Made by a program: the position numbers and the translations under genes
Part shown: positions 44,883-54,090 of the stretch, piece by piece
How positions within the stretch are numbered: the first letter of the stretch is position 1
Layout of the letters: the number at the start of each line of letters is the position of its first letter
The notes under the pieces: generated by a model
Told to the model about the DNA's origin: nothing
Seen by the model: the letters and a program-made list of their open reading frames with translations, nothing else
The model's database searches: none
Source of the DNA: Akkermansiaceae bacterium UBA956
Lineage (GTDB): Bacteria > Verrucomicrobiota > Verrucomicrobiia > Verrucomicrobiales > Akkermansiaceae
Assembly (NCBI GenBank): GCA_002293145.1
Contig: DBCO01000014.1
Location: forward strand, 3,401 to 67,400
Direction: 5' to 3'
Length of the DNA: 64,000 nucleotides

Positions 44883-46013
44883 ATGACCACTTACGCAAAA
44901 GGCCTAGAAGGCGTTATCGCCAATGAATCCGCACTCTCCAACGTCGAAGGCGCAGAGGGTCGCTTGAGTTATCTCGGCTATAGCATCGATGAATTGGTCG
45001 CTCACTGTACCTTTGAAGAAGTCACTCACCTCTTGCATCACGGTCATCTGCCGAACCAAACGGAACTCAACGCCTTGGATCAAGAGCTGCGCACACAACG
45101 CGAACTGCCTCAAGGCGTGCTCGATTTCCTCAAATCCGCACCCAAGGATGCCAACCCCATGGATGTTCTCCGCACCGGCGTATCGATGCTCGGCCTCTAC
45201 GACAAACGCGCCAAAGTCGGTGAACCCGACATGGCGGCCAATGCACTTATCGCCATTTCTTTGGTCGCCAAAACTCCCGTCATCGTCGCAGCTTTCCACC
45301 GCTTCCGCCAAGGCCTCGAACTTCCTCCTGTTCGCACCGATCTCTCCGAGGCAGCTCATTTTCTCTACCTCATCAATGGCGAGGCTCCATCCGAGCGCGC
45401 TACGAAAATTCTCGACGTCGCCTACACCTTGCACGCCGATCACGGCATGAACGCCTCGACGTTCTCCGCTCGTGTGACCGTAGCGACTCTCTCCGATTTC
45501 TATTCCGCGATGACCTCCGCCATTGGCACGCTCAAAGGTCCTCTTCACGGCGGTGCTAACGAGGGAGTGATCCACATGCTCGAAAAAATCGGCAGCCTTG
45601 ATCAAGTCGAAGCCTTCGTTGAAGGAAAATTGGAGCGCAAAGAAAAAATCATGGGCATCGGTCACCGTGTCTACAAAGTGCTCGATCCACGCGCACCGCA
45701 TCTCCGCAAGCTCGCTATCGAACTCACCGAAGAACTCGGCGAGCCTAAGTGGATCCAAATGTCCGAGCGCATCGCCCAAATCATGCGCGAGCGCAAAGGC
45801 CTCAACGCCAACGTCGATTTCTACTCCGCCACCGTTTATCATTCGCTCAACATCCCGACCGATCTTTTCACCCCGATCTTCGCCATCGCCCGCATGTCAG
45901 GCTGGACCGCACAAGTGCTCGAACAGCTGCGCGACAACCGCCTCTATCGTCCGCTGACCCTCTACACCGGCCCTTCCGAGCTGAGCAAGGTCACACCGAT
46001 CGAGCAACGCTGA
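44883..46013 (+). CDS. Citrate synthase (short Bacillus-type, or 2-methylcitrate synthase)
   Basis: Condenses acetyl-CoA (or propionyl-CoA) with oxaloacetate. 376 residues of the short, dimeric type: EGRLSYLGYSIDELV near 20, the first catalytic His in LKGPLHGGANEGVI, the second in IMGIGHRVYKVLDPRAPHL, and the Asp in NVDFYSATVYHSL. Short enzymes include both CitZ and PrpC, and sequence inspection alone does not separate them; with no prpB/prpD nearby citrate synthase is preferred. Its TGA abuts the stop of the convergent DUF58 gene (TGATCA). Confidence 0.93.
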   Translation: MTTYAKGLEGVIANESALSNVEGAEGRLSYLGYSIDELVAHCTFEEVTHLLHHGHLPNQTELNALDQELRTQRELPQGVLDFLKSAPKDANPMDVLRTGVSMLGLYDKRAKVGEPDMAANALIAISLVAKTPVIVAAFHRFRQGLELPPVRTDLSEAAHFLYLINGEAPSERATKILDVAYTLHADHGMNASTFSARVTVATLSDFYSAMTSAIGTLKGPLHGGANEGVIHMLEKIGSLDQVEAFVEGKLERKEKIMGIGHRVYKVLDPRAPHLRKLAIELTEELGEPKWIQMSERIAQIMRERKGLNANVDFYSATVYHSLNIPTDLFTPIFAIARMSGWTAQVLEQLRDNRLYRPLTLYTGPSELSKVTPIEQR

Positions 46014-47348
46014 TCACCGCCCTACGGTCATTTTCAGCAGGTCCTCTTGCACCTGTGTCACGTGAATCCGCGCCACATCGCCGGGCGGCAATTCTGTTTC
46101 CGTTCCTTGCAAGACGGCAACTGCTACGCAGGCCAAGCCTTGGCTTTGTATGCCTCGCAAGAAATCCAGGCGACTTTGGCTCCAGCCGGTAAACACGCAA
46201 ATGCAGGCGCTGAGGTCGGCGCGATGCCGTAAAATCAAGCGCGTGAGTTGCTCGAAATTTTCACTCTCCGATAAATCAACCGCCGCGAGGGCTTCGAGCA
46301 ATTTCACCGAGTCCGCCATGCCCTTGCCCGCTGTGATCACATGATCGCTGTCACCGAGAAACATCAGGTCGAGCATCGATTGCTCCGTATCGATCTCCGA
46401 GACAAACGACGCCGCCACCGATACCGCTTCTTCGAAGGCTAACTCGCTAGATTCCTGCGCAAAGGTATCGAGCACCAATGCATAACGAGGAAAAAATACA
46501 TCTTCCACTTCCTTGATGATCGGTCGACCCGTTTTGGCCCATGATTTCCAATGAATCAAGCGCGGCGGATCACCGAGTCGATACTCACGCAGCGATGTGA
46601 ATTCGCCCGAGCTTCCATGCTGCCTTGATGTGGCATCGTCACCAGCTTGGAACTGCGCTTCGCCCGGCAATCGCAACGCTGGCAAACGATAGCGGCGCGG
46701 CAGGATCGCGATGTGCGCCGCGGGAGCTGACACCTTGCGGGCACGCTGAAAAAAATGAAAGGGATCAGGCAAGAGAACGCGCAGATCATTCAGCTCGATC
46801 ATCCCGCGCTTTTTCGGGGTAATCTCCATACTGACCCGCGTTTTTCCTTCTGCCTTGGTGCTGACCAAGCCGAGGCTGTCACCGCCTTGAAAAAGTTGTC
46901 GTTTGTCTAACAACCACTGCCAACGATTGAAGGCCGAGAACCGATCAAAGCCATTGCGTTGCGCTTCACCAGGCTCACGCGATAGCGCAAAGTTTTCCCA
47001 CGAAGGTCGCGGATCCGGCAGGGTTTCTTGAAAGCGGCAATCGCGCGTCTCACTTCCTTCGACCATCACTTGATAGCGAAAGGGTTGATCTACCGAACCA
47101 AATGCGGGCACCTCGCGCGTTACGGACAATCTTGCCCGACGCGAAAACGCCCATAGCAAGGCCACACTCGTGAGACACACCACCAAGGCGAATGCTTGAT
47201 AAAGTGGTGAAATCGGCGAGCCAACCAGCATCGTCGAAACGACCACTGCGGCAATCAGCGCCATCCACCCAGCAGGCAAAATCCGCCGGAAGATGAAAAA
47301 TTTCACCGCTGTACTGAGCCGATACGAACGATAAAACAGATAGAGCAT
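46014..47348 (-). CDS. DUF58 domain protein
   Basis: 444 residues. Two transmembrane helices (WMALIAAVVVSTMLVGSP and AFALVVCLTSVALLWAFS) near the N terminus, then a beta-rich domain and the DUF58 signature GEFTSLREYRLGDPPRLIHWKSWAKTG near 255, followed by a vWA-like region (ALVLDTFAQES, CICVFTGWSQSR). DUF58 proteins work with MoxR ATPases and TgpA transglutaminases. Start ATG 47348 lies 8 bp after the DUF1552 stop; an earlier in-frame start at 47420 would overlap that gene. Confidence 0.9.
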   Translation of the reverse strand: MLYLFYRSYRLSTAVKFFIFRRILPAGWMALIAAVVVSTMLVGSPISPLYQAFALVVCLTSVALLWAFSRRARLSVTREVPAFGSVDQPFRYQVMVEGSETRDCRFQETLPDPRPSWENFALSREPGEAQRNGFDRFSAFNRWQWLLDKRQLFQGGDSLGLVSTKAEGKTRVSMEITPKKRGMIELNDLRVLLPDPFHFFQRARKVSAPAAHIAILPRRYRLPALRLPGEAQFQAGDDATSRQHGSSGEFTSLREYRLGDPPRLIHWKSWAKTGRPIIKEVEDVFFPRYALVLDTFAQESSELAFEEAVSVAASFVSEIDTEQSMLDLMFLGDSDHVITAGKGMADSVKLLEALAAVDLSESENFEQLTRLILRHRADLSACICVFTGWSQSRLDFLRGIQSQGLACVAVAVLQGTETELPPGDVARIHVTQVQEDLLKMTVGR

Positions 47349-47355
47349 GGTCCGA

Positions 47356-48738
47356 TCAAACGCCGCGCAAGCCCGTGTTCGCATCCCCCAGACTCGAAGC
47401 CTTAACGCCAGCAGCATCAAGCATCGTCATCCACAATGAACACAGCGGAGTGCCATCATCAAAGACCATGTGACGCCCCGTGCGCAAGTTGCCACCAGCT
47501 TTTCCTGCCACAACAATCGGTACGTTTTGCGGCGCATGCGCATTGCCATCGCGGATCGGACTGCCAAAGGCCACCATCGAGTGATCGAGCAAGGTGCCGT
47601 CGCCTTCCTTGATGTTTTTCATCCGTCCTAACATGTAAGCATATTGCTCCACGTGCCAACGATTGATCGCTTCATATTGATCAAGCTGACCGCCATTATT
47701 TTGGTGGTGAGAGATCGAGTGATGCCCACCATTGACACCTTCGATGAACGAGAAGTTACGATTCGTCACATCATTGCCAAACATAAAGGTCGAAACCCTT
47801 GTGCTATCAGACCAAAACGCGAGCACCATGATGTCGAGCATCAAGCGTGAGTGCTCGCTGAAATCAAAGCGCGGCATCGAGTTCAGCTCCTCTTCGCGCG
47901 AGGCCTTGCCCATCAGCTTCGAAATGCGTTTGTCGAGGGCATCCATTTCCTTCAACACCTCGGGTGCAAGATTTTCTCCAGCACCCAAACTATTCGCTTC
48001 TTGCTCAATGCGACGCTCCACCTCACGGATCGATTCCAGATACTGTTCGAGCTTTTGGCGATCCGCAGCGCCCAGTTTCGACTGAAGTTTTTTCGCATCC
48101 TCGCTTACCAAATCGAGCACTGATTTTTCATCAGCTTGGGTCTTTTGGCCATTCGCACTGGGCTTGCGGAACAAGCGATCAAAGGCAACGCGCGGATTGA
48201 TTTCACAGGGCAAAGGCACCGTCGGCGTTTTCCAAGAGATGTGCGAGGCATACAGACGAGTATAATTGACATTGGTATCCACACCCGTCGCCGTCGTCTC
48301 CGTGCCTAATTCTAACGAAGGCAGCTTGGTAAATTTTCCTAACTGCGCCGCCGCAATCTGATCCATGGAAATACCGCCCGCATTGATGTCCGATCCCGTC
48401 GTCTTAGTAATCGTCGTCCCAGTCAACCAACCACCCGTTTTGACATAGTGTCCATCTCCCGTAAACGAGGCCTTGTTCTGCAAGCCTGTGCAAATCAAGA
48501 TTTCCTCACGATGCGCTTCGAGCGATTTCAAAATCGGCGAAAGCTTAAAGCGTGAACCATCACCCTCCGGCGTCCAACGATCAGGACGCACTCCATTCGG
48601 CATGTAAAGCATCGCGATGCGCTGCGGAATCTCAGCAGCAGGCGTAGCAGCATGAGCGGGCATCATCGCCTCCAACCAAGGCAATGCCAAAGTTGCTCCA
48701 GTTCCCTTCAAAAATGCACGGCGTGGAATCGGTTTCAT
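47356..48738 (-). CDS. DUF1552 Tat-exported protein
   Basis: 460 residues with a Tat signal (PRRAFLKGTGATLALPWLEAM) and DUF1552 motifs: RIAMLYMPNGVRPDRWTPEG, ICTGLQNKASFTGDGHYVKTGGWLTG, FMFGNDVTNRNFSFIEGVNGGHHSISHHQN and LLDHSMVAFGSPIRDGNAH. The domain is related to the alkaline phosphatase/sulfatase-like DUF1501 group and is abundant in PVC bacteria, usually beside a DUF1587/1588/1592 cytochrome-like gene, which is absent here. Start chosen at 48738 so that the twin-arginine follows directly. Substrate unknown. Confidence 0.9.
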   Translation of the reverse strand: MKPIPRRAFLKGTGATLALPWLEAMMPAHAATPAAEIPQRIAMLYMPNGVRPDRWTPEGDGSRFKLSPILKSLEAHREEILICTGLQNKASFTGDGHYVKTGGWLTGTTITKTTGSDINAGGISMDQIAAAQLGKFTKLPSLELGTETTATGVDTNVNYTRLYASHISWKTPTVPLPCEINPRVAFDRLFRKPSANGQKTQADEKSVLDLVSEDAKKLQSKLGAADRQKLEQYLESIREVERRIEQEANSLGAGENLAPEVLKEMDALDKRISKLMGKASREEELNSMPRFDFSEHSRLMLDIMVLAFWSDSTRVSTFMFGNDVTNRNFSFIEGVNGGHHSISHHQNNGGQLDQYEAINRWHVEQYAYMLGRMKNIKEGDGTLLDHSMVAFGSPIRDGNAHAPQNVPIVVAGKAGGNLRTGRHMVFDDGTPLCSLWMTMLDAAGVKASSLGDANTGLRGV

Positions 48739-48827
48739 CAGTCGAATATAACGTTGTTTACGCTTCAAAGCTTACAGTTTTCCCGCATAAAATCAATGAA
48801 AAAGAACAAAACTCGTCTAAGAAATCA

Positions 48828-50276
48828 CTACCCCAGAATCAGCTTCGCCTCAGGTTCCCACGAAAAATCACGCTCAAACGGAAAAAGTGGACGTCTGCGT
48901 TTTTCATACTTCTGCTCCCAAAAATCCGCGCGCACCCCTCCCGCCGAGAGCACCAACATATGACGCCACGCCATCGCTTTCAACTCAGGTTCCAAGTAGC
49001 CGATTTTGACAATTGTCACATCCACACACTCAGGGTCCAAGCCGAGCTTGATAAAATCCGCACGCAGATGATACGGCCGCCGTTTTTCACTGACGATCAC
49101 ATCCACACAATTCACTCGCAAAACTCCCTGCGCATTTTCTCCACCTAACAAAAATCGCACCTCACCAGTAACCTCGATTTCCCGGCCATGAAGCGGATCA
49201 AGCTTACCACCTAATTTCACCCTAACCATCGATCCCACCCCTTTTTGTTCCATCTCATGCAGCGCCGCTGCATCGGGAATGGACGCGAATATCACCGACT
49301 TTTTTTGCGGCCCATTCGATTGCGCGCACAACAGTCGCTCCAAGGTATCAGTCACATCCCCCGCTCCACCCGCCGTTGGATTATCACCCGCATCACTCAG
49401 AAAAAATCGCCCCGCGTCATCAGCGATTACTTCTTGCCAACACTTCGAAAACTCAGCCGCCTCGGTGATGAAGGTGAAATTTTTGCGCTGCTCCCAATAG
49501 CGTCGCGCCACCAGCTCCGCCATGCTTTTCACAGCATCACCATCATCGCCAATGACCACCACAGCAGCCCCCACGCGTTCTTGATCCGCCCATGCATAGC
49601 CGACCCACAACGATGCATCCCAGATCCCCGCTTGTTGCGATTCCTCCGCCAACGGCGCATATAAGGACTTTCCAGGTTCATACTCCGTGCTCGACATCTC
49701 ACCCGAAACGATCACCGGAATCGACACATAGGCCCGATGCGGCTTACGCCCCGATCGCAGCCCCCGCAGCAGCAAAGCCAGCGCACGCTCGCGTGTTTCC
49801 ATCCAATCCACATGAGGTGCGGTCCGATAAGTCGTCATCACATCCGTCATGCGCCACAATTTTTCCGAAACATTTCCATGCAAATCCTGACTGCAAGTGA
49901 CCCATGCCTTACTCGGAAGTTCTGCTCGTATTGAACCTAACAAATCCGCCTCCGCATCTTCTAATCCTTCAACCGATAGGGCGCCATGAACATCAAAATA
50001 AAAGGCATCCACCCCTTCCGCACCGTCACGCAGTCTCTCGATGATTTCTTCTTTCATCCGATCGTAATCCGCTGCCACCAGACAGCCACCGGGCATCGCC
50101 CGAAAATGCACCAACGGAACCAGCTCCAAATCCGCAAAGGATTCACTCGAAAGAAACGGATAACGCTCGCACATTTCATCCCCACGCAAAGTCAGAAAAT
50201 CCTCTGCCCGCGATCGCAGTGGCGAAAATGTCCCACTCTCGATATGCAAACCCGCAACTGCTACACGATACTTCAT
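48828..50276 (-). CDS. M81 family metallopeptidase (MlrC-like)
   Basis: 482 residues. N-terminal DUF1485 domain with AGLHIESGTFSPLR, FYFDVHGALSVEG, TCSQDLHGNVSEK and TYRTAPHVDWMETRERA; later FLSDAGDNPTAGGAGDVTDTL and the MlrC C-terminal domain (KLGGKLDPLHGREIEVTGEV). M81 enzymes include microcystinase C, and many catabolise unusual peptides or amides. No catabolic partners sit nearby, so the substrate is unknown. Start ATG 50276 gives KYRVAVAGLHIESG, the expected N terminus. Confidence 0.9.
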   Translation of the reverse strand: MKYRVAVAGLHIESGTFSPLRSRAEDFLTLRGDEMCERYPFLSSESFADLELVPLVHFRAMPGGCLVAADYDRMKEEIIERLRDGAEGVDAFYFDVHGALSVEGLEDAEADLLGSIRAELPSKAWVTCSQDLHGNVSEKLWRMTDVMTTYRTAPHVDWMETRERALALLLRGLRSGRKPHRAYVSIPVIVSGEMSSTEYEPGKSLYAPLAEESQQAGIWDASLWVGYAWADQERVGAAVVVIGDDGDAVKSMAELVARRYWEQRKNFTFITEAAEFSKCWQEVIADDAGRFFLSDAGDNPTAGGAGDVTDTLERLLCAQSNGPQKKSVIFASIPDAAALHEMEQKGVGSMVRVKLGGKLDPLHGREIEVTGEVRFLLGGENAQGVLRVNCVDVIVSEKRRPYHLRADFIKLGLDPECVDVTIVKIGYLEPELKAMAWRHMLVLSAGGVRADFWEQKYEKRRRPLFPFERDFSWEPEAKLILG

Positions 50277-50935
50277 GCATTTAACCTAAACCAATCCACT
50301 CACCTAACAAGCGCGAAAAAAAAAGATGCTAAGCGCGCAGAGAAAATCGCGAAGTTTTTTTGCGGCTGTCCTTGACGTAAGGATGCCAATGATGATGATG
50401 ACTTTTTCCCGAAGGAATATCAGAAATTACTGGATTGAAAGGGAAAGATTTACCGCCGTAGCCTGCTTGCATTCAGATACAAAGAAGCGGCCCAATCGAT
50501 GAATGCAGGAAAAACCCAAAACCTAACAATATCGATCGGACCGCCAGCTGAGATGCTACGAATAGCTTCTGCAACTACGGACCGTAGCCCGAAAGCGTAT
50601 GTGACTTTGCTCGCAAGACAAATCTCGATCGCAATGTCAATCACTTATACTTTAATAACGCCACAAACTTTCTTTTTTTTGTTTTTTCTCAAAAAAATCG
50701 AAAACTTTTCCAATACCTCTTCCGCCTTACTTCCTCAGAGACGACGACATTTGTGAGGGAAAACCTGAAAAACCAAATAAACTCAATGATTTTATAATAT
50801 CAGACATCTCATACAAAAGAAAATAACCGCAAGAAAAAAATCTCACTTCCAAGAAAAAAATGATCATCCTCGACTCCTCAGAAACATTTTTCGCGACTTT
50901 TGCGCTTTTTTTCAGAGATAAAAAATCCCCAATCT
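50277..50935. other. Intergenic region, no recognised gene
   Basis: 659 bp rich in A/T runs (for example around 50660-50700 and 50820-50860). A 64-codon minus-strand frame (50450-50644) has no recognisable motif. A palindrome CTACGG-a-CCGTAG lies at 50575-50587. No transfer RNA, riboswitch or terminator with a clear T-tract was identified; the promoter of the M81 gene should lie just after 50276. Confidence 0.5.
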
Positions 50936-52120
50936 TCAATTTGTTGACTCACGATGAGCCAACATCGCTCGCAATTGCTCGCGCACCTGTCCCATCAACG
51001 GGTCTGCCGCACCGCGTTCACGTTTGCCCTCGACCACGATCGCTTCACCCACACTCACCGTCAATCGCATCGGCCGATGCACTGTCGGGTTTTTTCGCCC
51101 CAGTACCTCTTCGTAGCGCTCCACGGTCTCGATGATCCTTTCAGGCGTCGGATTTTCACGAATGTAATCTGGCGGAAAATGATAGGCCTGCTGCGTCACT
51201 TCGAGATCGAACAACTGCTTCCAGCATCGCTCACGCCCCGCTTCATCCAGCCCTCCGCTCATCAAGCGTGGCAAAATCGCTTTGCGCAAATTTTTCACCC
51301 GCATCACCACGCTCTCCTCACCTGCCAATGTCGCATATTCCTTTTCCATCGGACACAACACCCAATCCATGAAACGTGCCAGGCGCTCGTCCAAGCTACC
51401 CTCCTGCACCACGCCAAAATATTCGACTTCCTTCAACCCTAACAAACCATAACCCAGTCGAGCCACCCGATCCAACAACGGCAACTTCGCCGGCTTCCAG
51501 CCAAAACGTTTCTCTAAATTCTCTATTACCGGCTTCACACTCCGTTCCAAGTCGCCAAGGAATTCATAGCGCATTGCCAACGGATGAATCACCAACTGCC
51601 CGCCCTGCGCTGCCCGCGCCTTCGCTGCCGTTCGCGCTAAAAACGAAATGCCTTCCTGCAAATGAATCACCCGATCATTCGTGCGCGTGATCACCCCCTC
51701 CGGGAAAATCACCAAAGGCCGCTTCGCCTCCGTGAGGATCGACATCGCCATTTTCAGCGACTCCCGATCCATCCCCTCGCGGTTCATGCTAAAAGCCCCC
51801 ACCCGCGGCAACAACCAGCCCATTTTGCGCGAGCGAAACAAATGCGCACTCGCCATGATCGTTGGCGCCACACCCATTTGCCTGCGCAGCTCCCCCAACA
51901 TAAGCGGATCACAGGGGCGACAATGATTAGGCGTCAGCATGATCCCATGGCCCGCCGCGATCGATGCCTGCAAGCGATCTACCCCACGAAATCGCACCTC
52001 CTCAATGCCCCAGGTTTTCTTCAAATGATGCGGCAGCCACAGGCCCAGCAACCAAGGCCAAAACCGACTCTCCCGATACGGCGTAAACACATAGCCCTCA
52101 TCACTCACCAGCGGTTCCAT
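50936..52120 (-). CDS. PlsC-like 1-acyl-glycerol-3-phosphate acyltransferase family protein
   Basis: 394 residues. Acyltransferase motif I is NHCRPCDPLMLGE near 66, motif II around FSMNREGMDRESLK, and motif III FPEGVITRTNDRVIHLQEG near 140. This family transfers acyl chains to lysophosphatidate or related acceptors. The protein is about 150 residues longer than typical PlsC; the C-terminal half is helical, charged and unrecognised, and resembles the long PVC/cyanobacterial 1-acyl-sn-glycerol-3-phosphate acyltransferases. No operon partners. Confidence 0.88.
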   Translation of the reverse strand: MEPLVSDEGYVFTPYRESRFWPWLLGLWLPHHLKKTWGIEEVRFRGVDRLQASIAAGHGIMLTPNHCRPCDPLMLGELRRQMGVAPTIMASAHLFRSRKMGWLLPRVGAFSMNREGMDRESLKMAMSILTEAKRPLVIFPEGVITRTNDRVIHLQEGISFLARTAAKARAAQGGQLVIHPLAMRYEFLGDLERSVKPVIENLEKRFGWKPAKLPLLDRVARLGYGLLGLKEVEYFGVVQEGSLDERLARFMDWVLCPMEKEYATLAGEESVVMRVKNLRKAILPRLMSGGLDEAGRERCWKQLFDLEVTQQAYHFPPDYIRENPTPERIIETVERYEEVLGRKNPTVHRPMRLTVSVGEAIVVEGKRERGAADPLMGQVREQLRAMLAHRESTN

Positions 52121-52234
52121 GCCAAAAAGAAAAGCACAAAGGCCGAAGGAGGTCGAGCGATTTCCCTAGCACCTAAGTGCCCACCAGCGCTACTGAACAG
52201 AAAATCCGCGGACGTGACCTGAAAAAGATTTTTC

Positions 52235-52265
52235 TTGAACCACTGCGCAAAATCCCTCATATATA
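52235..52265 (+). promoter_or_regulatory. Promoter of tRNA-Ser
   Basis: -35 TTGAAC (52235-52240) and -10 ATATAT/TATATA (52259-52265) with 18-19 bp spacing, then GCGCGC at the expected start region, a GC-rich discriminator typical of stable-RNA promoters. It lies 25 bp before the tRNA. Confidence 0.55.
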
Positions 52266-52290
52266 GCGCGCACTAAGCACAAATCACCAA

Positions 52291-52378
<88 letters not shown>

Positions 52379-52730
52379 TCCATTTGATCAGAACCGATTT
52401 TGCGTCTTTATTCGTAATCATGGGCTTCGTTGTGCTTCTGGTTTTTGCTTGTTTCGCATGTTGATGCATAGTGACATGCGTAAATGTTGGAAATCCGTTG
52501 GAAATCCGACCGATTTCTGTCGCGAATTGGAAATTTGAACTCCCACTGTGAACCTAGATCTAACATCATTCCGCTAGAATCTGGCAGGGTGCCTGCCGAT
52601 TTCAAGATCCGAGTGCGACGTATGTTTCGCATGATGGAGAAGATAGAGGTCTTGATTTCAGACATGGCAATCACGATTAATGTGATCCTGTCAAAGAGCG
52701 ACGGTAGAAAAAGTGAACTTATTTTGATGA
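52379..52730. other. Spacer between tRNA-Ser and accessory region
   Basis: 352 bp with no recognisable gene. The frames crossing it on the minus strand are antisense to the tRNA or lack motifs. A tandem TTGGAAATCCG occurs once (about 52490-52512). No integrase fragment was recognised, and no second copy of the tRNA 3' end was seen in the window. Confidence 0.45.
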
Positions 52731-53501
52731 TCAAAGAGCTAACAGTCGATCACAACCAAAGCTAAAAAAATCGGGCAATTCACGTTCATCTCTGGATCTG
52801 AGAGTCAAATGCGAAAATCCATGATGCGCGGTTTTGTAAGTCCACCTGGCCCGCGCTTGATAGAACTGAACCAGAGGGAGGTTGTCTCCGCATTGGGGAT
52901 CGGCTCCGATTTTGTCGTGAAGAATGTAATCGGGAAGGCCGTTGGGGTTCTCGATAAGAGTTTTTTGAAGAACCCTAATGTAGCCTGAGAAATTCCCTCC
53001 GAACGCGATCCCTGAGCGTATGTGCGCCACGCACTTCGGCTTGATTCCGCGTCTCGTATAGATCGCGCGGTAGGTCGTGATGGCTTCGCATTGGATAAAC
53101 CACAGATCAAACTGCTCGGGGCCGTGTTCATCATCGAATCCATCGACACGCTCGAAGTGTGTGGCCAAGATAAAAGCACTCTCTGGCGACCAATCAAAAT
53201 CGCGATCGCTGACTGTTGCGCGCAACTGATGACCCACATCCTCCCACGAAGCTCCAAAGACAGATTCGACACTCAAGTCATGTGCATCTGTCATGCGGTA
53301 TCCGCGGAAACCCGGATGCGCGCATTGCTGCAAAAATTGATCACGTTCGATTGTGTAGTCGACGTAAATGAATTTTTTAAAATGCTTCCCCGTAAATTTG
53401 ATCGGTGCGCCGTCCAGGCCTGAGCATGGATAAAACAATGATTCTTTGAGAAATTCTGTGATCTTATCCATCGCTATCGGAGCATGATTTGGTTGGGACA
53501 T
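52731..53501 (-). CDS. Uncharacterised protein downstream of the ubiquitin-like operon
   Basis: 256 residues, soluble, no signal peptide or transmembrane segment. Visible features: FYPCSGLDGAPIKF near 23, KKFIYVDYTIERDQFL near 42, HPGFRGYRMTD near 62, FDLWFIQCEAITTYRAIY near 132, SGIAFGGNFSGYIRVLQ near 168, and NGLPDYILHDKIGADPQCGDN. The YPxSGxDGxPxK ... YVDY arrangement recalls a widespread uncharacterised bacterial family, but I cannot name its function. It starts 16 bp after the JAMM gene stop, so it is probably the last gene of that operon and may be a partner or target. Confidence 0.75.
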   Translation of the reverse strand: MSQPNHAPIAMDKITEFLKESLFYPCSGLDGAPIKFTGKHFKKFIYVDYTIERDQFLQQCAHPGFRGYRMTDAHDLSVESVFGASWEDVGHQLRATVSDRDFDWSPESAFILATHFERVDGFDDEHGPEQFDLWFIQCEAITTYRAIYTRRGIKPKCVAHIRSGIAFGGNFSGYIRVLQKTLIENPNGLPDYILHDKIGADPQCGDNLPLVQFYQARARWTYKTAHHGFSHLTLRSRDERELPDFFSFGCDRLLAL

Positions 53502-53517
53502 ATGACAATGATTTCGT

Positions 53518-54090
53518 CTACAAAATGTAAGGATTCCTGCAAGAAGAATGACTCACGCAGGTGGTAACTTCGATCGAATCTGGTCCAGCAAAGCATGCCA
53601 TTTCATGGCGGTAAGGATCAATCACAAGACCGATCTGATGAGGCAGGCGGAAAAAGTTTTTCTGCGTGCGTCGATCAGTCCCACTAAAAAACGCACCTAG
53701 GTCCGGGTGGCTGTGATACCAGCCTACAACCTTGAGTTCTGGTGCGATCCGACGTGCTTCACTCCACACGCTGTTTTCCATGGTGAGCGATACGGGGGAT
53801 TCCGATGTTTGTTTTGCCGGAATCGCGCACGTGACTACCGTAGAAAATGGATAACATTCTCTCAATGCTGGCCACTCATAGGATCGGCCTAACAGCAATC
53901 CACCGACCTCGAATCGACTGCTTCTGACATGATCGTTGATGATGCTCATGGCATGGTGCTGCATGTGGATTCCGAGGTTGTGGTGATGGATAAGTTCCCA
54001 TGTTTCATACCAATCCATTGCAGAGGCCGTGCCGACCAATGACTCAGCCACACCATCCGGCGTGGTTTCTTTCCAGACAAGATTGTTCAT
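53518..54090 (-). CDS. JAB/JAMM-domain protease (deubiquitinase-like)
   Basis: 190 residues from ATG 54090, which overlaps the E2-like gene stop as ATGA. The zinc-protease JAMM motif is complete: Glu61 in EVGGLLLG, and His126, His128, Ser136 and Asp139 in HSHPDLGAFFSGTD. Such enzymes cleave isopeptide bonds or process the C terminus of ubiquitin-like proteins. Beside a ubiquitin-fold protein, E1 and E2, it is expected to mature the modifier or remove it from targets. The UBL here already ends in a single Gly, so deconjugation is the likelier role. Confidence 0.93.
   Translation of the reverse strand: MNNLVWKETTPDGVAESLVGTASAMDWYETWELIHHHNLGIHMQHHAMSIINDHVRSSRFEVGGLLLGRSYEWPALRECYPFSTVVTCAIPAKQTSESPVSLTMENSVWSEARRIAPELKVVGWYHSHPDLGAFFSGTDRRTQKNFFRLPHQIGLVIDPYRHEMACFAGPDSIEVTTCVSHSSCRNPYIL

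Noticed and set aside
44904..45842. 312-codon minus-strand frame opposite citrate synthase
   Set aside because: Antisense shadow of a clear citrate synthase.
50450..50644. 64-codon minus-strand frame in the 50.3-50.9 kb gap
   Set aside because: No motif, no ribosome-binding site and no family resemblance; kept only as part of the intergenic entry.
52408..52734. Integrase remnant next to tRNA-Ser
   Set aside because: The frame has no catalytic Arg/His/Tyr motif of tyrosine recombinases.
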